From assembly GCA_018814745.1 (NCBI GenBank), contig JAHIZC010000147.1:1-12775 (forward strand): 12,775 nucleotides of DNA. The letters are read 5' to 3'. This DNA is from Candidatus Omnitrophota bacterium. GTDB lineage: Bacteria; Omnitrophota; Gorgyraeia; Gygaellales; Profunditerraquicolaceae. A program made the translations under genes and the position numbers. This document shows, piece by piece, positions 1 to 6,505 of the stretch (its first letter is position 1; each line of letters starts with the position of its first letter). The notes under the pieces were generated by a model that worked only from the letters and a program-made list of their open reading frames with translations, made no database searches and was not told the DNA's origin.

Positions 1-124
1 AAGTAAATTTTCAGTTGCGTTAGGGGGTGACTGCCGAGCCGAAGGCCTTGCCGCGCGCAACGTCAGTGAGCACGGCGAGGTGGATCGGCAGGCAGGACCC
101 GCTAACTGTGGTGAAAATTTACTT
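1..124. repeat. G+C-rich segment bounded by 13-bp inverted repeats (MITE-like or structured RNA)
   Basis: Bases 1-13 (AAGTAAATTTTCA) are the exact reverse complement of 112-124. The interior is about two-thirds G+C by hand count, far above its surroundings, and holds further complementary pairs: GTTAG 19-23 with CTAAC 102-106, GGG 24-26 with CCC 98-100, TGCCGA 32-37 with TCGGCA 85-90, GCC/GGC 38-46, and CTTGCCG 47-53 with CGGCGAG 73-79 (one G-U pair). These nest into a branched fold. One frame (2-130, + strand) is also open, so it could include the end of an upstream gene. It matches no riboswitch or RNA family I recognise. Because the arm begins at base 1, the element may extend further left. 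A miniature inverted-repeat element or a structured hflX leader are the main options. Confidence 0.55.
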
Positions 125-140
125 AATTGAAAGAAAGTAG

Positions 141-1400
141 ATGGAAAAAGCATTACTAGTTACAATTTATCTAAAGTCTGATAGGAGCGGGTGGAGTTTG
201 GAGGATTCTGCCTGTGAATTAGAGGAACTGGTTGCTTCCTGCGGAGTCGAAATCGTAGAAAACATCACATATGTCTGCGATAAGCCTACTCCTAACTTTT
301 TTCTCGGCAGTGGCAAGACAGAGGAATTAGCTTCTATTGTGCATGACCTAAAGATTGATGCTGTAATCTTCAGCCATGATTTATCCGGCACACAACAGCG
401 TAATTTAGAAGGGATTATCGGTAAGAAGACAATAGACCGCACTCAGTTAATCCTGCATATATTTGCCAAGCATGCCAGGAGCCTCGAAGGAAAGACGCAG
501 GTCGAGTTAGCGCAGTTACAATATTTAATGCCGAGATTAGTCGGGCACGGAATAGTGCTTTCGCGTACAGGCGGCGGAATCGGAACTAGCGGCCAGGGTG
601 AGCAGAAATTAGAGCTTGATAGAAGGCGGATTAGAAAAAAAATAGATAAATTAAAAGATGACCTTAAGGATCTTAAGCAGCACCGCCTAAATATTAGAAA
701 AAAAAGAAGAGATAAGGACCTGGTGACTGTAGCGTTAGTTGGTTATACTAATGCCGGAAAATCGACACTTTTAAATACACTCACTAGCGCAGGGCAAGTA
801 ATTTCAGACGGGCTTTTTACGACTTTAGATCCTTTATCTAAGAGCCTGCAGCTGCCAAACGGAGAGAAGATCATCATCTCCGATACCGTAGGCTTTCTAA
901 ATAACCTCCCGCATCATCTTATCGAAGCTTTTAAAGCCACGCTTGAAGAAGTGATCGAAGCGGATCTATTGCTTCATGTATTGGATGCAAGCAATCCGCT
1001 TGCTTTAGAACATAATAAAGCTGTGTTTGAGGTATTAAAAGAACTGCAAGCCGAAGGAAAGCCGATGATCACTGCTCTAAATAAAATTGATCTCATAGAT
1101 GACCAGAAGAAGTTAGAGAGGTTTCGAAGAGAACTTAATAATCCGGTTTCGATTTCGGCAAAGACCGGAAAGAATATAGATCTTTTACTTGCTAAGATCC
1201 AGGAAAATTTTGCTGAGAGAGTAGTTAACTTAGAGGTTATGATACCACATTCACGCATGGATTTAGTGGATCTATTTTACAGAGAAGGCAAAGTAGAGGA
1301 GATAAAGTACCTGCAGGAGGGTATAAGAATCAAATTATTCCTACCAAAGGTTCTTTCACACAAGTTATTACATTCCAAGCAGATAGAGGAAATTCTCTAA
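141..1400 (+). CDS. hflX: GTPase HflX, ribosome-splitting/rescue factor
   Basis: HflX is a translational GTPase-family protein that binds the 50S subunit and, in studied species, splits stalled or heat-damaged 70S ribosomes. The 419 residues show the usual order. The N-terminal nucleotide-binding domain includes FLGSGKTEEL near 54-63. The glycine-rich linker has RTGGGIGTSGQGEQKLELDRR near 142-162. A basic coiled coil spans about 160-192. The G domain follows, with G1 GYTNAGKS at 201-208, G3 DTVG at 248-251, G4 NKID at 314-317 and a SAK G5 motif. A short C-terminal domain closes the protein. Length is normal for the family. The ATG lies after a purine-rich GAAAGAAAG and just past the inverted-repeat block at 1-124. 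It stands before, but apart from, the hrcA operon, which has its own promoter. No canonical terminator is visible after it. Confidence 0.96.
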   Translation: MEKALLVTIYLKSDRSGWSLEDSACELEELVASCGVEIVENITYVCDKPTPNFFLGSGKTEELASIVHDLKIDAVIFSHDLSGTQQRNLEGIIGKKTIDRTQLILHIFAKHARSLEGKTQVELAQLQYLMPRLVGHGIVLSRTGGGIGTSGQGEQKLELDRRRIRKKIDKLKDDLKDLKQHRLNIRKKRRDKDLVTVALVGYTNAGKSTLLNTLTSAGQVISDGLFTTLDPLSKSLQLPNGEKIIISDTVGFLNNLPHHLIEAFKATLEEVIEADLLLHVLDASNPLALEHNKAVFEVLKELQAEGKPMITALNKIDLIDDQKKLERFRRELNNPVSISAKTGKNIDLLLAKIQENFAERVVNLEVMIPHSRMDLVDLFYREGKVEEIKYLQEGIRIKLFLPKVLSHKLLHSKQIEEIL

Positions 1401-1507
1401 ATGATTTATTTCCGGTTGATCTTTAAAAATCTGCAATAATCTCCTGAAGCAGGAAGGAAAGATGGTGGTAGGGTTAGAGTTAAAAAATATATATGGATAA
1501 GCAGTTG

Positions 1508-1560
1508 ACCCCGCACTTTCTGCGGAATTCTATTCATCCAAAAATAAGAAAGTGCGGGGT
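1508..1560. repeat. 14-bp perfect inverted repeat abutting the hrcA -35 box
   Basis: ACCCCGCACTTTCT at 1508-1521 is exactly complementary to 1547-1560, with a 25-nt spacer. The left arm also holds a smaller local hairpin, CCGCA-CTTTC-TGCGG (1511-1525). The right arm ends on the first T of the hrcA -35 hexamer, and GTTGAC occurs as a direct repeat at 1504-1509 and 1559-1564. No T-tract follows, so a canonical terminator for hflX is unlikely. It could be an operator for a second regulator, a hairpin at the end of the hflX mRNA, or a mobile palindromic remnant. Nothing else in 1401-1507 is recognisable beyond a weak TCCTG-aag-CAGGA hairpin at 1442-1454. Confidence 0.6.
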
Positions 1561-1587
1561 TGACAAAGCGCAAAATTATGTTAAAAT
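1560..1587 (+). promoter_or_regulatory. Predicted sigma70-type promoter of the hrcA operon
   Basis: A perfect -35 hexamer TTGACA (1560-1565) is followed after 16 nt by TAAAAT (1582-1587), one mismatch from TATAAT. TG at 1579-1580 adds an extended -10 (TGTTAAAAT). Transcription would begin around 1593-1596, at the left edge of the CIRCE operator, which is the usual geometry for HrcA repression. Confidence 0.8.
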
Positions 1588-1593
1588 CTAACA

Positions 1594-1620
1594 TTAGCAT
1601 TCTCTAGTTGAGAGTGCTAA
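1594..1620. promoter_or_regulatory. CIRCE operator (HrcA binding site)
   Basis: TTAGCATTC (1594-1602), 9 nt, then GAGTGCTAA (1612-1620). The CIRCE consensus is TTAGCACTC-N9-GAGTGCTAA, so only one base of the left arm differs and spacing is exact. It lies between the -10 box and the hrcA ribosome binding site AAGGAG (1624-1629). By family knowledge HrcA binds this site and represses the operon until heat or misfolded protein titrates GroEL. It is the only CIRCE copy in the window. Confidence 0.95.
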
Positions 1621-1634
1621 AATAAGGAGATAAG

Positions 1635-2372
1635 ATGGTAAGAAACGTAGATTATGAATCCAGGAGAAGGGCTGTGCTGACTACTACGATAAACAAGTAT
1701 ATTCAGGATGCTCTGCCTGTAGCTTCTGAAGATGTAGCTGGTGATTTTGACTTAAGTTCAGCTACGATTCGCAATATCTTCTCTCTCTTAGAAGAAGAGG
1801 GCTATCTGACTCATCCTTATACTTCCGGAGGAAGAGTGCCTACAGGAAAAGGTTACCGTTATTATGTAGATTTACTGATTTCTCAGCTTGTACTTTTAGA
1901 TGAACAAAAACAGATTGTCTTAAAAGAATTTAAACGAGAAATCAACCGCCTTGAAGATATCTTAGAGCAGACATCGGAAATTATCTCTGAACTTACCAAT
2001 TATACGGGCATAGTTTCATCTTGCGAATGGCAGGATAAGTTTTTTTATAGAGGCATCAGCCGTATCTTAGAGCAGCCGGAATTTAATGATATTGAGAAGA
2101 CAAGATTACTGATCAAGGTCTTAGAGGAGAAGCAGAATCTCGTGGATATTATGAACCGTGATTTTGATGAAAAGGTGAAAGTTTATATCGGAGAAGAGTT
2201 GGGGTATCCGGAGATAGAAAATTGTTCTATTATAGTCTCAAGTTACCGGGTAAAAAATAAAACTTCCGGAAGATTGGCGGTTTTGGGGCCGATGCGCATG
2301 GAATACAAGCAGATTATTCCTACTCTGGAGTTTATTTCCGATGGGCTTACTAGCTTATTAGAAGATATCTAA
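1635..2372 (+). CDS. hrcA: Heat-inducible transcription repressor HrcA, shortened form
   Basis: First gene of the operon, directly downstream of CIRCE, which it is expected to bind. Residues 1-80 are the winged-helix DNA-binding part, with the hallmark SSATIRN (41-47), LEEEGYLTHPYTSGGRVPT (52-70) and GYRYYVD (73-79). The C-terminal part keeps the family motifs ISRILEQPEF (141-150), a GEELGYPEIENCSIIVSSYR stretch and LAVLGPMRMEY. At 245 residues it is about 95 shorter than the usual 330-350. The LSELTNYT helix (about 119-124) runs almost directly into the segment before the YxGG-like FYRG, so most of the inserted dimerisation domain and part of the GAF-like core appear absent. Reading frame is intact on both sides. 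The start is fixed by AAGGAG five bases upstream. The grpE start follows its stop by 3 nt. Confidence 0.92.
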   Translation: MVRNVDYESRRRAVLTTTINKYIQDALPVASEDVAGDFDLSSATIRNIFSLLEEEGYLTHPYTSGGRVPTGKGYRYYVDLLISQLVLLDEQKQIVLKEFKREINRLEDILEQTSEIISELTNYTGIVSSCEWQDKFFYRGISRILEQPEFNDIEKTRLLIKVLEEKQNLVDIMNRDFDEKVKVYIGEELGYPEIENCSIIVSSYRVKNKTSGRLAVLGPMRMEYKQIIPTLEFISDGLTSLLEDI

Positions 2373-2375
2373 GCG

Positions 2376-2924
2376 ATGAGAGAAGAACTGAATAAAAATC
2401 AAAAAGAAGAGAAAGAGCATAGCGAGCCTGAGAAAGACGATAAGCTAATCACTCTCAAGGAATCCGAATACTTAAAGTTAAAAGAAGAGGCTGATAAGGC
2501 GCAAGAATATTTTGATAGAATCTTAAGGCTTCAGGCAGATTTCGACAATATCCGTAAGCGCATGGAGAAAGAAAGGCAGGAATTCGTCAAGTTTGCCAAC
2601 GAAGGCATTGTCCTGGAATTGTTAAATATTCTTGATGATTTAGAAAGGGCAGCAGAACTAACTCAGTCTGAGCACCAGGATCTTTCTGCTTTTTTAAAGG
2701 GTGTTGAGATGATCTTGGCACATCTTTATGAGATGCTTAAAGAAAACGGAGTCAAGCCGATTGAGACTGAGGGTAAAATATTTGACCCGCATTTTCACGA
2801 GGCATTGATGCAGATAGAAGATAAGGAGTTAGCGGAGCATACGATAGTCGAAGAGTTGCAAAAAGGGTATATGTTAAACGATAGAGTTATACGGACTGCA
2901 AAAGTAAAAGTTTCTAAAAAATAG
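2376..2924 (+). CDS. grpE: Nucleotide exchange factor GrpE
   Basis: GrpE releases ADP from DnaK and sets the pace of the chaperone cycle. The 182-residue protein has a charged, Lys/Glu-rich N-terminal tail (1-30) and a long coiled-coil helix (about 30-75) including LQADFDNIRKRMEKER. A helical bundle and the C-terminal beta wing follow, with GVKPIETEGKIFDPHFHEAL, LQKGYMLNDRVIRTAKVKVSK and the typical VSKK end. Length is normal. It begins 3 nt after the hrcA stop with no strong ribosome binding site of its own, so translational coupling to hrcA is likely. A strong AGGAGGT (2923-2929) overlaps its TAG stop but no start codon lies at the right distance, possibly because palindromic DNA was inserted behind it. 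Confidence 0.96.
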   Translation: MREELNKNQKEEKEHSEPEKDDKLITLKESEYLKLKEEADKAQEYFDRILRLQADFDNIRKRMEKERQEFVKFANEGIVLELLNILDDLERAAELTQSEHQDLSAFLKGVEMILAHLYEMLKENGVKPIETEGKIFDPHFHEALMQIEDKELAEHTIVEELQKGYMLNDRVIRTAKVKVSKK

Positions 2925-2926
2925 GA

Positions 2927-2989
2927 GGTCAAATAAAGCCCAAACTTATGGAACGAAGTGAACATAAGTTTGATGGCTGAATTTGATCC
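2927..2989. repeat. Imperfect palindrome in the grpE-dnaK gap, copy 1
   Basis: Core arms CAAACTTATG (2941-2950) and CATAAGTTTG (2963-2972) are perfectly complementary around the 12-nt loop GAACGAAGTGAA. The stem extends outward with small interruptions: AGCC 2937-2940 with GGCT 2975-2978 across an AT bulge, then TCAAAT 2929-2934 with ATTTGA 2981-2986, then GG/CC. The whole forms a long imperfect hairpin. AACTTATGGA near the loop also appears in the reverse complement of the palindrome at 3020-3076, so the two look like related copies in opposite orientation. Confidence 0.7.
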
Positions 2990-3012
2990 TTGACATCAGA
3001 GATGTCAAGGAT
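2986..3012. repeat. 12-bp perfect inverted repeat with 3-nt loop
   Basis: ATCCTTGACATC (2986-2997), AGA, then GATGTCAAGGAT (3001-3012): a perfect 12-bp dyad. It overlays the -35 box and spacer of the candidate dnaK promoter at 2990-3017, as an operator would. It could equally be an RNA hairpin. The sequence after it (TTAATTCG) is not a T-tract, which argues against an intrinsic terminator. Confidence 0.75.
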
Positions 3013-3017
3013 TTAAT
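2990..3017 (+). promoter_or_regulatory. Candidate internal promoter for dnaK-dnaJ
   Basis: TTGACA (2990-2995), a 16-nt spacer, then TTTAAT (3012-3017), one mismatch from TATAAT. Transcription from about 3024 would give a dnaK mRNA starting with the structured segment described for 3020-3076. The -35 hexamer is part of the 12-bp dyad, so it may also arise by chance from the palindrome. Moderate support only. Confidence 0.45.
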
Positions 3018-3019
3018 TC

Positions 3020-3076
3020 GCAGACGTCCTTCGGACTACAACTTATGTCGCTTTATAAGCTCCATAAGTTGTCTGC
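3020..3076 (+). repeat. Branched palindrome directly upstream of dnaK, copy 2
   Basis: Outer stem GCAGAC (3020-3025) with GTCTGC (3071-3076). Inside lie hairpin GTCC-TTC-GGAC (3026-3036) and stem AACTTATG (3040-3047) with CATAAGTT (3063-3070), the latter capped by GCTT-TAT-AAGC (3050-3060). Nearly every base pairs, giving a three-way-junction fold. It ends six nt before the dnaK Shine-Dalgarno (3083-3089), which is left unpaired, so it is more likely a stabiliser, processing site or mobile palindrome than a thermometer masking the ribosome site. Confidence 0.7.
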
Positions 3077-3096
3077 TCATTAAAGGAGGTAGAGAG

Positions 3097-4986
3097 ATGG
3101 CAAAAGTTATTGGTATTGATTTGGGTACATCAAATTCAGCAGCAGCTGTAATGGAGGGCGGCAGGCCAGTGATAATTCCTTCTGCGGAAGGAGCGGGGGT
3201 AGCTTCCGGGAAGGCTTTTCCTTCGTTTGTCGCGTTTACTAAAGATGGACAACGCCTGGTAGGTGAACCGGCAAGGCGGCAGGCAACAATAAATCCGGAG
3301 GGGACAATTCATGCTGCAAAGCGTAAGATGGGAACTGACTATAAATTTAAGGCTCACGGTAAAGAATACAGTCCTCAACAGATCTCGGCCTTTATTTTAC
3401 AGAAGATAAAGCAGGATGCCGAGGCCTATTTAGGGGATAAGATCGAGGAGGTAGTAATTACCTGCCCGGCATATTTTGATGATAATCAGAGAACGGCTAC
3501 TAAAGATGCCGGTGAGATTGCAGGCTTAAAGGTATTGCGCATCATCAATGAACCTACTGCTGCCTGTCTTGCATATGGCCTAGAGAAAGCGCAGAAGGAA
3601 CAGAAGATCATGGTTTTTGATTTCGGCGGCGGTACTCTTGATGTCACTACAATGGAGATGGCAGGAGGCGTCTTTGAAGTCAAGTCGACTTCAGGTGATA
3701 CACAACTGGGCGGCACGGATATGGACAATGTATTGATTAATTATATCACCGAGCAATTTAAACGTGAGAACGGAATTGACCTACGTAATGACAAGATGGC
3801 GGTGCAAAGGTTGAGAGAAGCAGCGGAGAAGGCTAAAGTTGAGCTATCATCAACCTTGGCTACAGATATTAATTTGCCGTTTATCACTGCCGATGCTACC
3901 GGGCCGAAACATTTAACTATGCCGATAACCCGGGCAAAATTAGAGGAATTAGTTTCGCCGATTGTAGAAAAATGCCGTCATCCTATGGAACAGGCAATCG
4001 CTGACGCAAAGCTTTCTCCAAAAGATATCGACCGCATAATTATGGTAGGCGGGCCGACAAGGATGCCGATTGTGCAAAAATTCGTTGAGGATTATGCGGG
4101 TAAAAAGATAGAGCGCGGAATTGACCCTATGGAATGCGTAGCTTTGGGAGCGGCAGTCCAGTCAGCAATAATCAAGGGCGACATGAAGGATGTGTTGTTG
4201 TTGGATGTCACTCCTTTATCTTTAGGTATTGAGACCTTGGGAGGAGTGAATACTAAGCTTATCGAGAGAAATACCACTATACCGACTAAGAAGAGCCAGA
4301 TTTTCTCGACCGCTGCGGATAATCAAACTGCGGTTACTATTCGTGTTTTACAAGGCGAACGTCCCTTGGCTAACGATAATGTGGAGTTGGGCCGGTTTGA
4401 TTTAATAGGTATTCCAGCAGCCCAGCGTGGTGTGCCACAGATTGAAGTAAAATTTGATATTGATCGCGATGGCATTGTGCATGTTTCGGCAAAAGATTTA
4501 GGTACCGGCAAAGAGCAGTCAATCCGCATCACCGCACCCAAGAAGCTCTCTAAAGAGGAGATCGAAAAGATGGTTAAAGATGCGGAAAAATTTGCTGCTG
4601 ATGACTCCAAGAGAAAAGAGGAAGTTGAGCTGATAAATCAGGCAGACACACTGACCTACAGTACTGAGAAGTCGTTGAAGGATTTCGGAGATAAAGTAAG
4701 CCAGAAGGAACGAGCTGATATTGAGACCAGGCTCAATGACTTAAAGACTGCAGTTAAAGATAAAAACCTAGAGAGAATCAAAAAAGGGATGGAAGAGTTG
4801 ACTAAAGTATCCCACAAATTAGCAGAAGAGATTTATAAGCAGAGCGCGGCAAAACAACAGCAGCAGCAACAGGCAGCAGGTGGAGCCGATGCGAATAAGG
4901 CAGAAGAGCCAAAGGAAGAAAAACAGGCAAAAGACGAAGAAGTAATTGATGCAGAGTTTAAGGAAGAGGATGGAGATAAGAAATAA
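3097..4986 (+). CDS. dnaK: Chaperone protein DnaK (Hsp70)
   Basis: ATP-dependent Hsp70 chaperone acting with DnaJ and GrpE. The start is the ATG at 3097, behind a near-perfect AAAGGAGGT (3082-3090). The frame is open from 2983, but that upstream part is palindromic repeat DNA. The 629 residues comprise the actin-like ATPase (about 1-385), with phosphate-1 IGIDLGTSN (5-13), [16 protein letters not shown] and GGPTRMP. The substrate-binding domain starts near 390 after the linker [15 protein letters not shown]. The helical lid follows, then a tail with six Gln, Ala/Lys/Glu repeats and the typical [11 protein letters not shown] end. Two oddities: residues 33-41 carry about five extra residues (GVASGKAFP where RTTP is usual), and the roughly 23-residue insertion seen around residue 80 in most diderm DnaKs is absent ([17 protein letters not shown]), as in monoderm and archaeal proteins. 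Confidence 0.98.
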   Translation: MAKVIGIDLGTSNSAAAVMEGGRPVIIPSAEGAGVASGKAFPSFVAFTKDGQRLVGEPARRQATINPEGTIHAAKRKMGTDYKFKAHGKEYSPQQISAFILQKIKQDAEAYLGDKIEEVVITCPAYFDDNQRTATKDAGEIAGLKVLRIINEPTAACLAYGLEKAQKEQKIMVFDFGGGTLDVTTMEMAGGVFEVKSTSGDTQLGGTDMDNVLINYITEQFKRENGIDLRNDKMAVQRLREAAEKAKVELSSTLATDINLPFITADATGPKHLTMPITRAKLEELVSPIVEKCRHPMEQAIADAKLSPKDIDRIIMVGGPTRMPIVQKFVEDYAGKKIERGIDPMECVALGAAVQSAIIKGDMKDVLLLDVTPLSLGIETLGGVNTKLIERNTTIPTKKSQIFSTAADNQTAVTIRVLQGERPLANDNVELGRFDLIGIPAAQRGVPQIEVKFDIDRDGIVHVSAKDLGTGKEQSIRITAPKKLSKEEIEKMVKDAEKFAADDSKRKEEVELINQADTLTYSTEKSLKDFGDKVSQKERADIETRLNDLKTAVKDKNLERIKKGMEELTKVSHKLAEEIYKQSAAKQQQQQQAAGGADANKAEEPKEEKQAKDEEVIDAEFKEEDGDKK

Positions 4987-4989
4987 TAG

Positions 4990-6156
4990 ATGATGTCTAC
5001 TAAACGCGATTATTACGAGATTCTAGGGGTAAGTAAAAGCGTAAGCTTGGATGAGATAAAAAAGGCCTACCGGCAGATGGCTTTGCGTCATCATCCGGAT
5101 AGGGTTCCTGATGAGCAGAAGAAAGAGGCGGAGGAGAAATTTAAAGAGATCTCCGAGGCCTATGCAGTTTTATCCGATTCCAATAAGCGATCGCTCTATG
5201 ACCAGTACGGCCATTCCGGGATAGATCAAAAGTACGCCTACGAAGATATTTTTAAAGGTGCAGATTTTAGCAGCGTGTTTGAGGGGATGAGTGGCTTTGG
5301 ATCCGGAGGGGGTGGTATTTTTGATGAAATCTTCGGTGATTTAGGTTTTGATATCTTCGGGGGAGGTAGAAGGCGCACCAGAGGTTCCGGGCGTAGTAGA
5401 GGAAGAGATCTACAAATAGCTGAGGAAATCAGCCTGGAAGAAGCGGCGAGCGGCGTAGAGAAGACTATTACTGTCCCGCGCTACGAAATATGCTCAACAT
5501 GTTCAGGCAGTGGAGCAAAGCCTGGCACTAAGAAAGCAACTTGTCCGCAATGTAGAGGTTCCGGTAAAACAGTAGTCTCCAGCGGCTTCTTTCAATTAGC
5601 CCAAACTTGTTCAGGTTGTAGGGGGGAGGGTTCAATTATACGGAAGCCTTGCACTGATTGTAATGGTGAAGGAAGGAGTAAGGTAACTCGTAGGATTAAG
5701 GTTAAGATACCGGCAGGTGTAGATGCGGGTTCAAATTTAAGAATCAGGGGCGAAGGTGAAGCAGGTACATCAGGAAGGGGCGATTTATACGTGATTATAG
5801 AAGTAACGCCTCATTCTATATTTGCCAGACATGGCAATGATATATTGACTGAGATCTCTGTTAGCTTAAGCAAGGCAATATTAGGCGGTGAAGTAGAAGT
5901 ACCAACACTTAATGGTAAAGTGAGCATGAAAATACCTTCGGGAACGCAAAGCGGTAAGGTATTCCGTATGAAACAAAAGGGTATAGCGGATATACACGGA
6001 AGAGGAATAGGCGATGAATTAGTAAGAGTAGATGTTCAGATACCTGGTAAGCTTACAGCTCAACAGAGAAAACTTATCGAAGAATTTGCCAGGTTATCAG
6101 GAGAAAATGGATCCAAAGAGAGTTTTACGGAGAAAATAAAGAAAACCTTTAGTTAG
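4990..6156 (+). CDS. dnaJ: Co-chaperone DnaJ (type I Hsp40)
   Basis: DnaJ delivers substrates to DnaK and stimulates its ATPase. The order is complete for a type I protein of 388 residues. The J domain (about 6-75) has HPD at 35-37. The Gly/Phe-rich linker spans about 100-140. The zinc-finger domain (168-228) has four CxxCxGxG repeats: [24 protein letters not shown] and CTDCNGEG. The two-part C-terminal substrate-binding domain follows. Translation probably starts at tandem ATG codons (4990 or 4993), 3-6 nt after the dnaK stop. GGAG (4972-4975) is somewhat far away, so coupling to dnaK translation is likely. No terminator follows; fmdB begins 13 nt after the stop and may be cotranscribed. Confidence 0.97.
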   Translation: MMSTKRDYYEILGVSKSVSLDEIKKAYRQMALRHHPDRVPDEQKKEAEEKFKEISEAYAVLSDSNKRSLYDQYGHSGIDQKYAYEDIFKGADFSSVFEGMSGFGSGGGGIFDEIFGDLGFDIFGGGRRRTRGSGRSRGRDLQIAEEISLEEAASGVEKTITVPRYEICSTCSGSGAKPGTKKATCPQCRGSGKTVVSSGFFQLAQTCSGCRGEGSIIRKPCTDCNGEGRSKVTRRIKVKIPAGVDAGSNLRIRGEGEAGTSGRGDLYVIIEVTPHSIFARHGNDILTEISVSLSKAILGGEVEVPTLNGKVSMKIPSGTQSGKVFRMKQKGIADIHGRGIGDELVRVDVQIPGKLTAQQRKLIEEFARLSGENGSKESFTEKIKKTFS

Positions 6157-6169
6157 AGGAAATATAAAA

Positions 6170-6505
6170 ATGCCGACATACGAATACGAGTGTACGAGTT
6201 GCAAACATAAGTTCGAGGCTTCTCAGAAGATGAGCGATAAGCCGTTAAGCAAGTGCCCTAAGTGTAATAAGAAAGTAAAACGGCTGCTTGGAAGTGGGGG
6301 AGGGATAATCTTTTCCCGAAAATATTCCCAAGAGACGAAATCGGGATCCCGATGTTACCATTGGGAAAATGTTGTATCGGGAAAAGGCTCGGGGTTTTAC
6401 GCGACCGATTACCGCAAGCAACCGAAAAAGAGCGATATCGATAAGGCCCCAATTACCTGTCCTAAAGCTAAAGAAGGATGTAGTGGTTGCCAATCAGAGA
6501 AGTGA
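6170..6505 (+). CDS. FmdB-type zinc-ribbon protein carrying an in-frame palindromic insertion
   Basis: Small putative regulatory or metal-binding protein of the FmdB/CxxC_CXXC_SSSS family; the exact role is unknown. The start MPTYEYEC, a first CxxC (Cys8, Cys11), a second (Cys29, Cys32) and the glycine-rich segment are typical. In relatives the segment GGGIIF continues straight into KGSGFYxTDY. Here 23 extra residues (49-71) sit between IIF and KGSGFYATDYRK, encoded by the 69-bp palindromic block at 6314-6382, and the frame is preserved. The C-terminus has another cysteine group (Cys97, Cys104, Cys107). The ribosome site is AGAGGA (6155-6160). It lies between dnaJ and a VanZ-like gene whose start overlaps its 3' end. 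Confidence 0.88.
   Translation: MPTYEYECTSCKHKFEASQKMSDKPLSKCPKCNKKVKRLLGSGGGIIFSRKYSQETKSGSRCYHWENVVSGKGSGFYATDYRKQPKKSDIDKAPITCPKAKEGCSGCQSEK
6311..6385. repeat. Nested palindromic element inside fmdB
   Basis: Terminal arms TTTTCCCGA (6311-6319) and TCGGGAAAA (6377-6385) are perfect 9-bp inverted repeats. Inside lie TTCCCAA (6325-6331) with TTGGGAA (6361-6367), and a perfect 14-bp central palindrome ATCGGGATCCCGAT (6340-6353). TCGGGA or its complement occurs four times. Removing 6314-6382 (69 bp, 23 codons) restores the family-typical junction IIF-KGSGFY, so this looks like an insertion that kept the frame, comparable in style to Rickettsia palindromic elements. I see no second copy in the window. 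Confidence 0.75.

Noticed and set aside
17..106. Integron attC site, suggested by GTTAG and CTAAC ends
   Set aside because: The order is GTTAG first and CTAAC last, the reverse of attC, and there is no integrase or cassette context.
1..124. Known riboswitch (ZTP-like GGTGACTG match)
   Set aside because: Only a short stretch resembles ZTP; the conserved 3' half is absent and hflX is not a typical target.
1401..1439. 12-codon reading frame right after hflX
   Set aside because: Too short, with no ribosome site or recognisable features.
2986..3020. Intrinsic terminator between grpE and dnaK
   Set aside because: The hairpin is strong but is followed by TTAATTCG rather than a T-tract, and dnaK needs read-through or its own promoter.
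2983..3096. Upstream in-frame extension of dnaK
   Set aside because: The 38 codons are palindromic repeat DNA; Hsp70 begins [10 protein letters not shown] at 3097 behind a strong Shine-Dalgarno.
3020..3099. RNA thermometer controlling dnaK
   Set aside because: The Shine-Dalgarno at 3083-3089 is outside all stems I can draw, so the structure would not mask it.
4852..4875. CAG/CAA run in dnaK as a contingency repeat
   Set aside because: Mixed codons and only six glutamines in a tail that is variable in all DnaKs.
6369..6482. Longer N-terminus for the VanZ-like protein
   Set aside because: It lies entirely inside fmdB, is basic and unlike VanZ proteins; GTG 6483 has a ribosome site.
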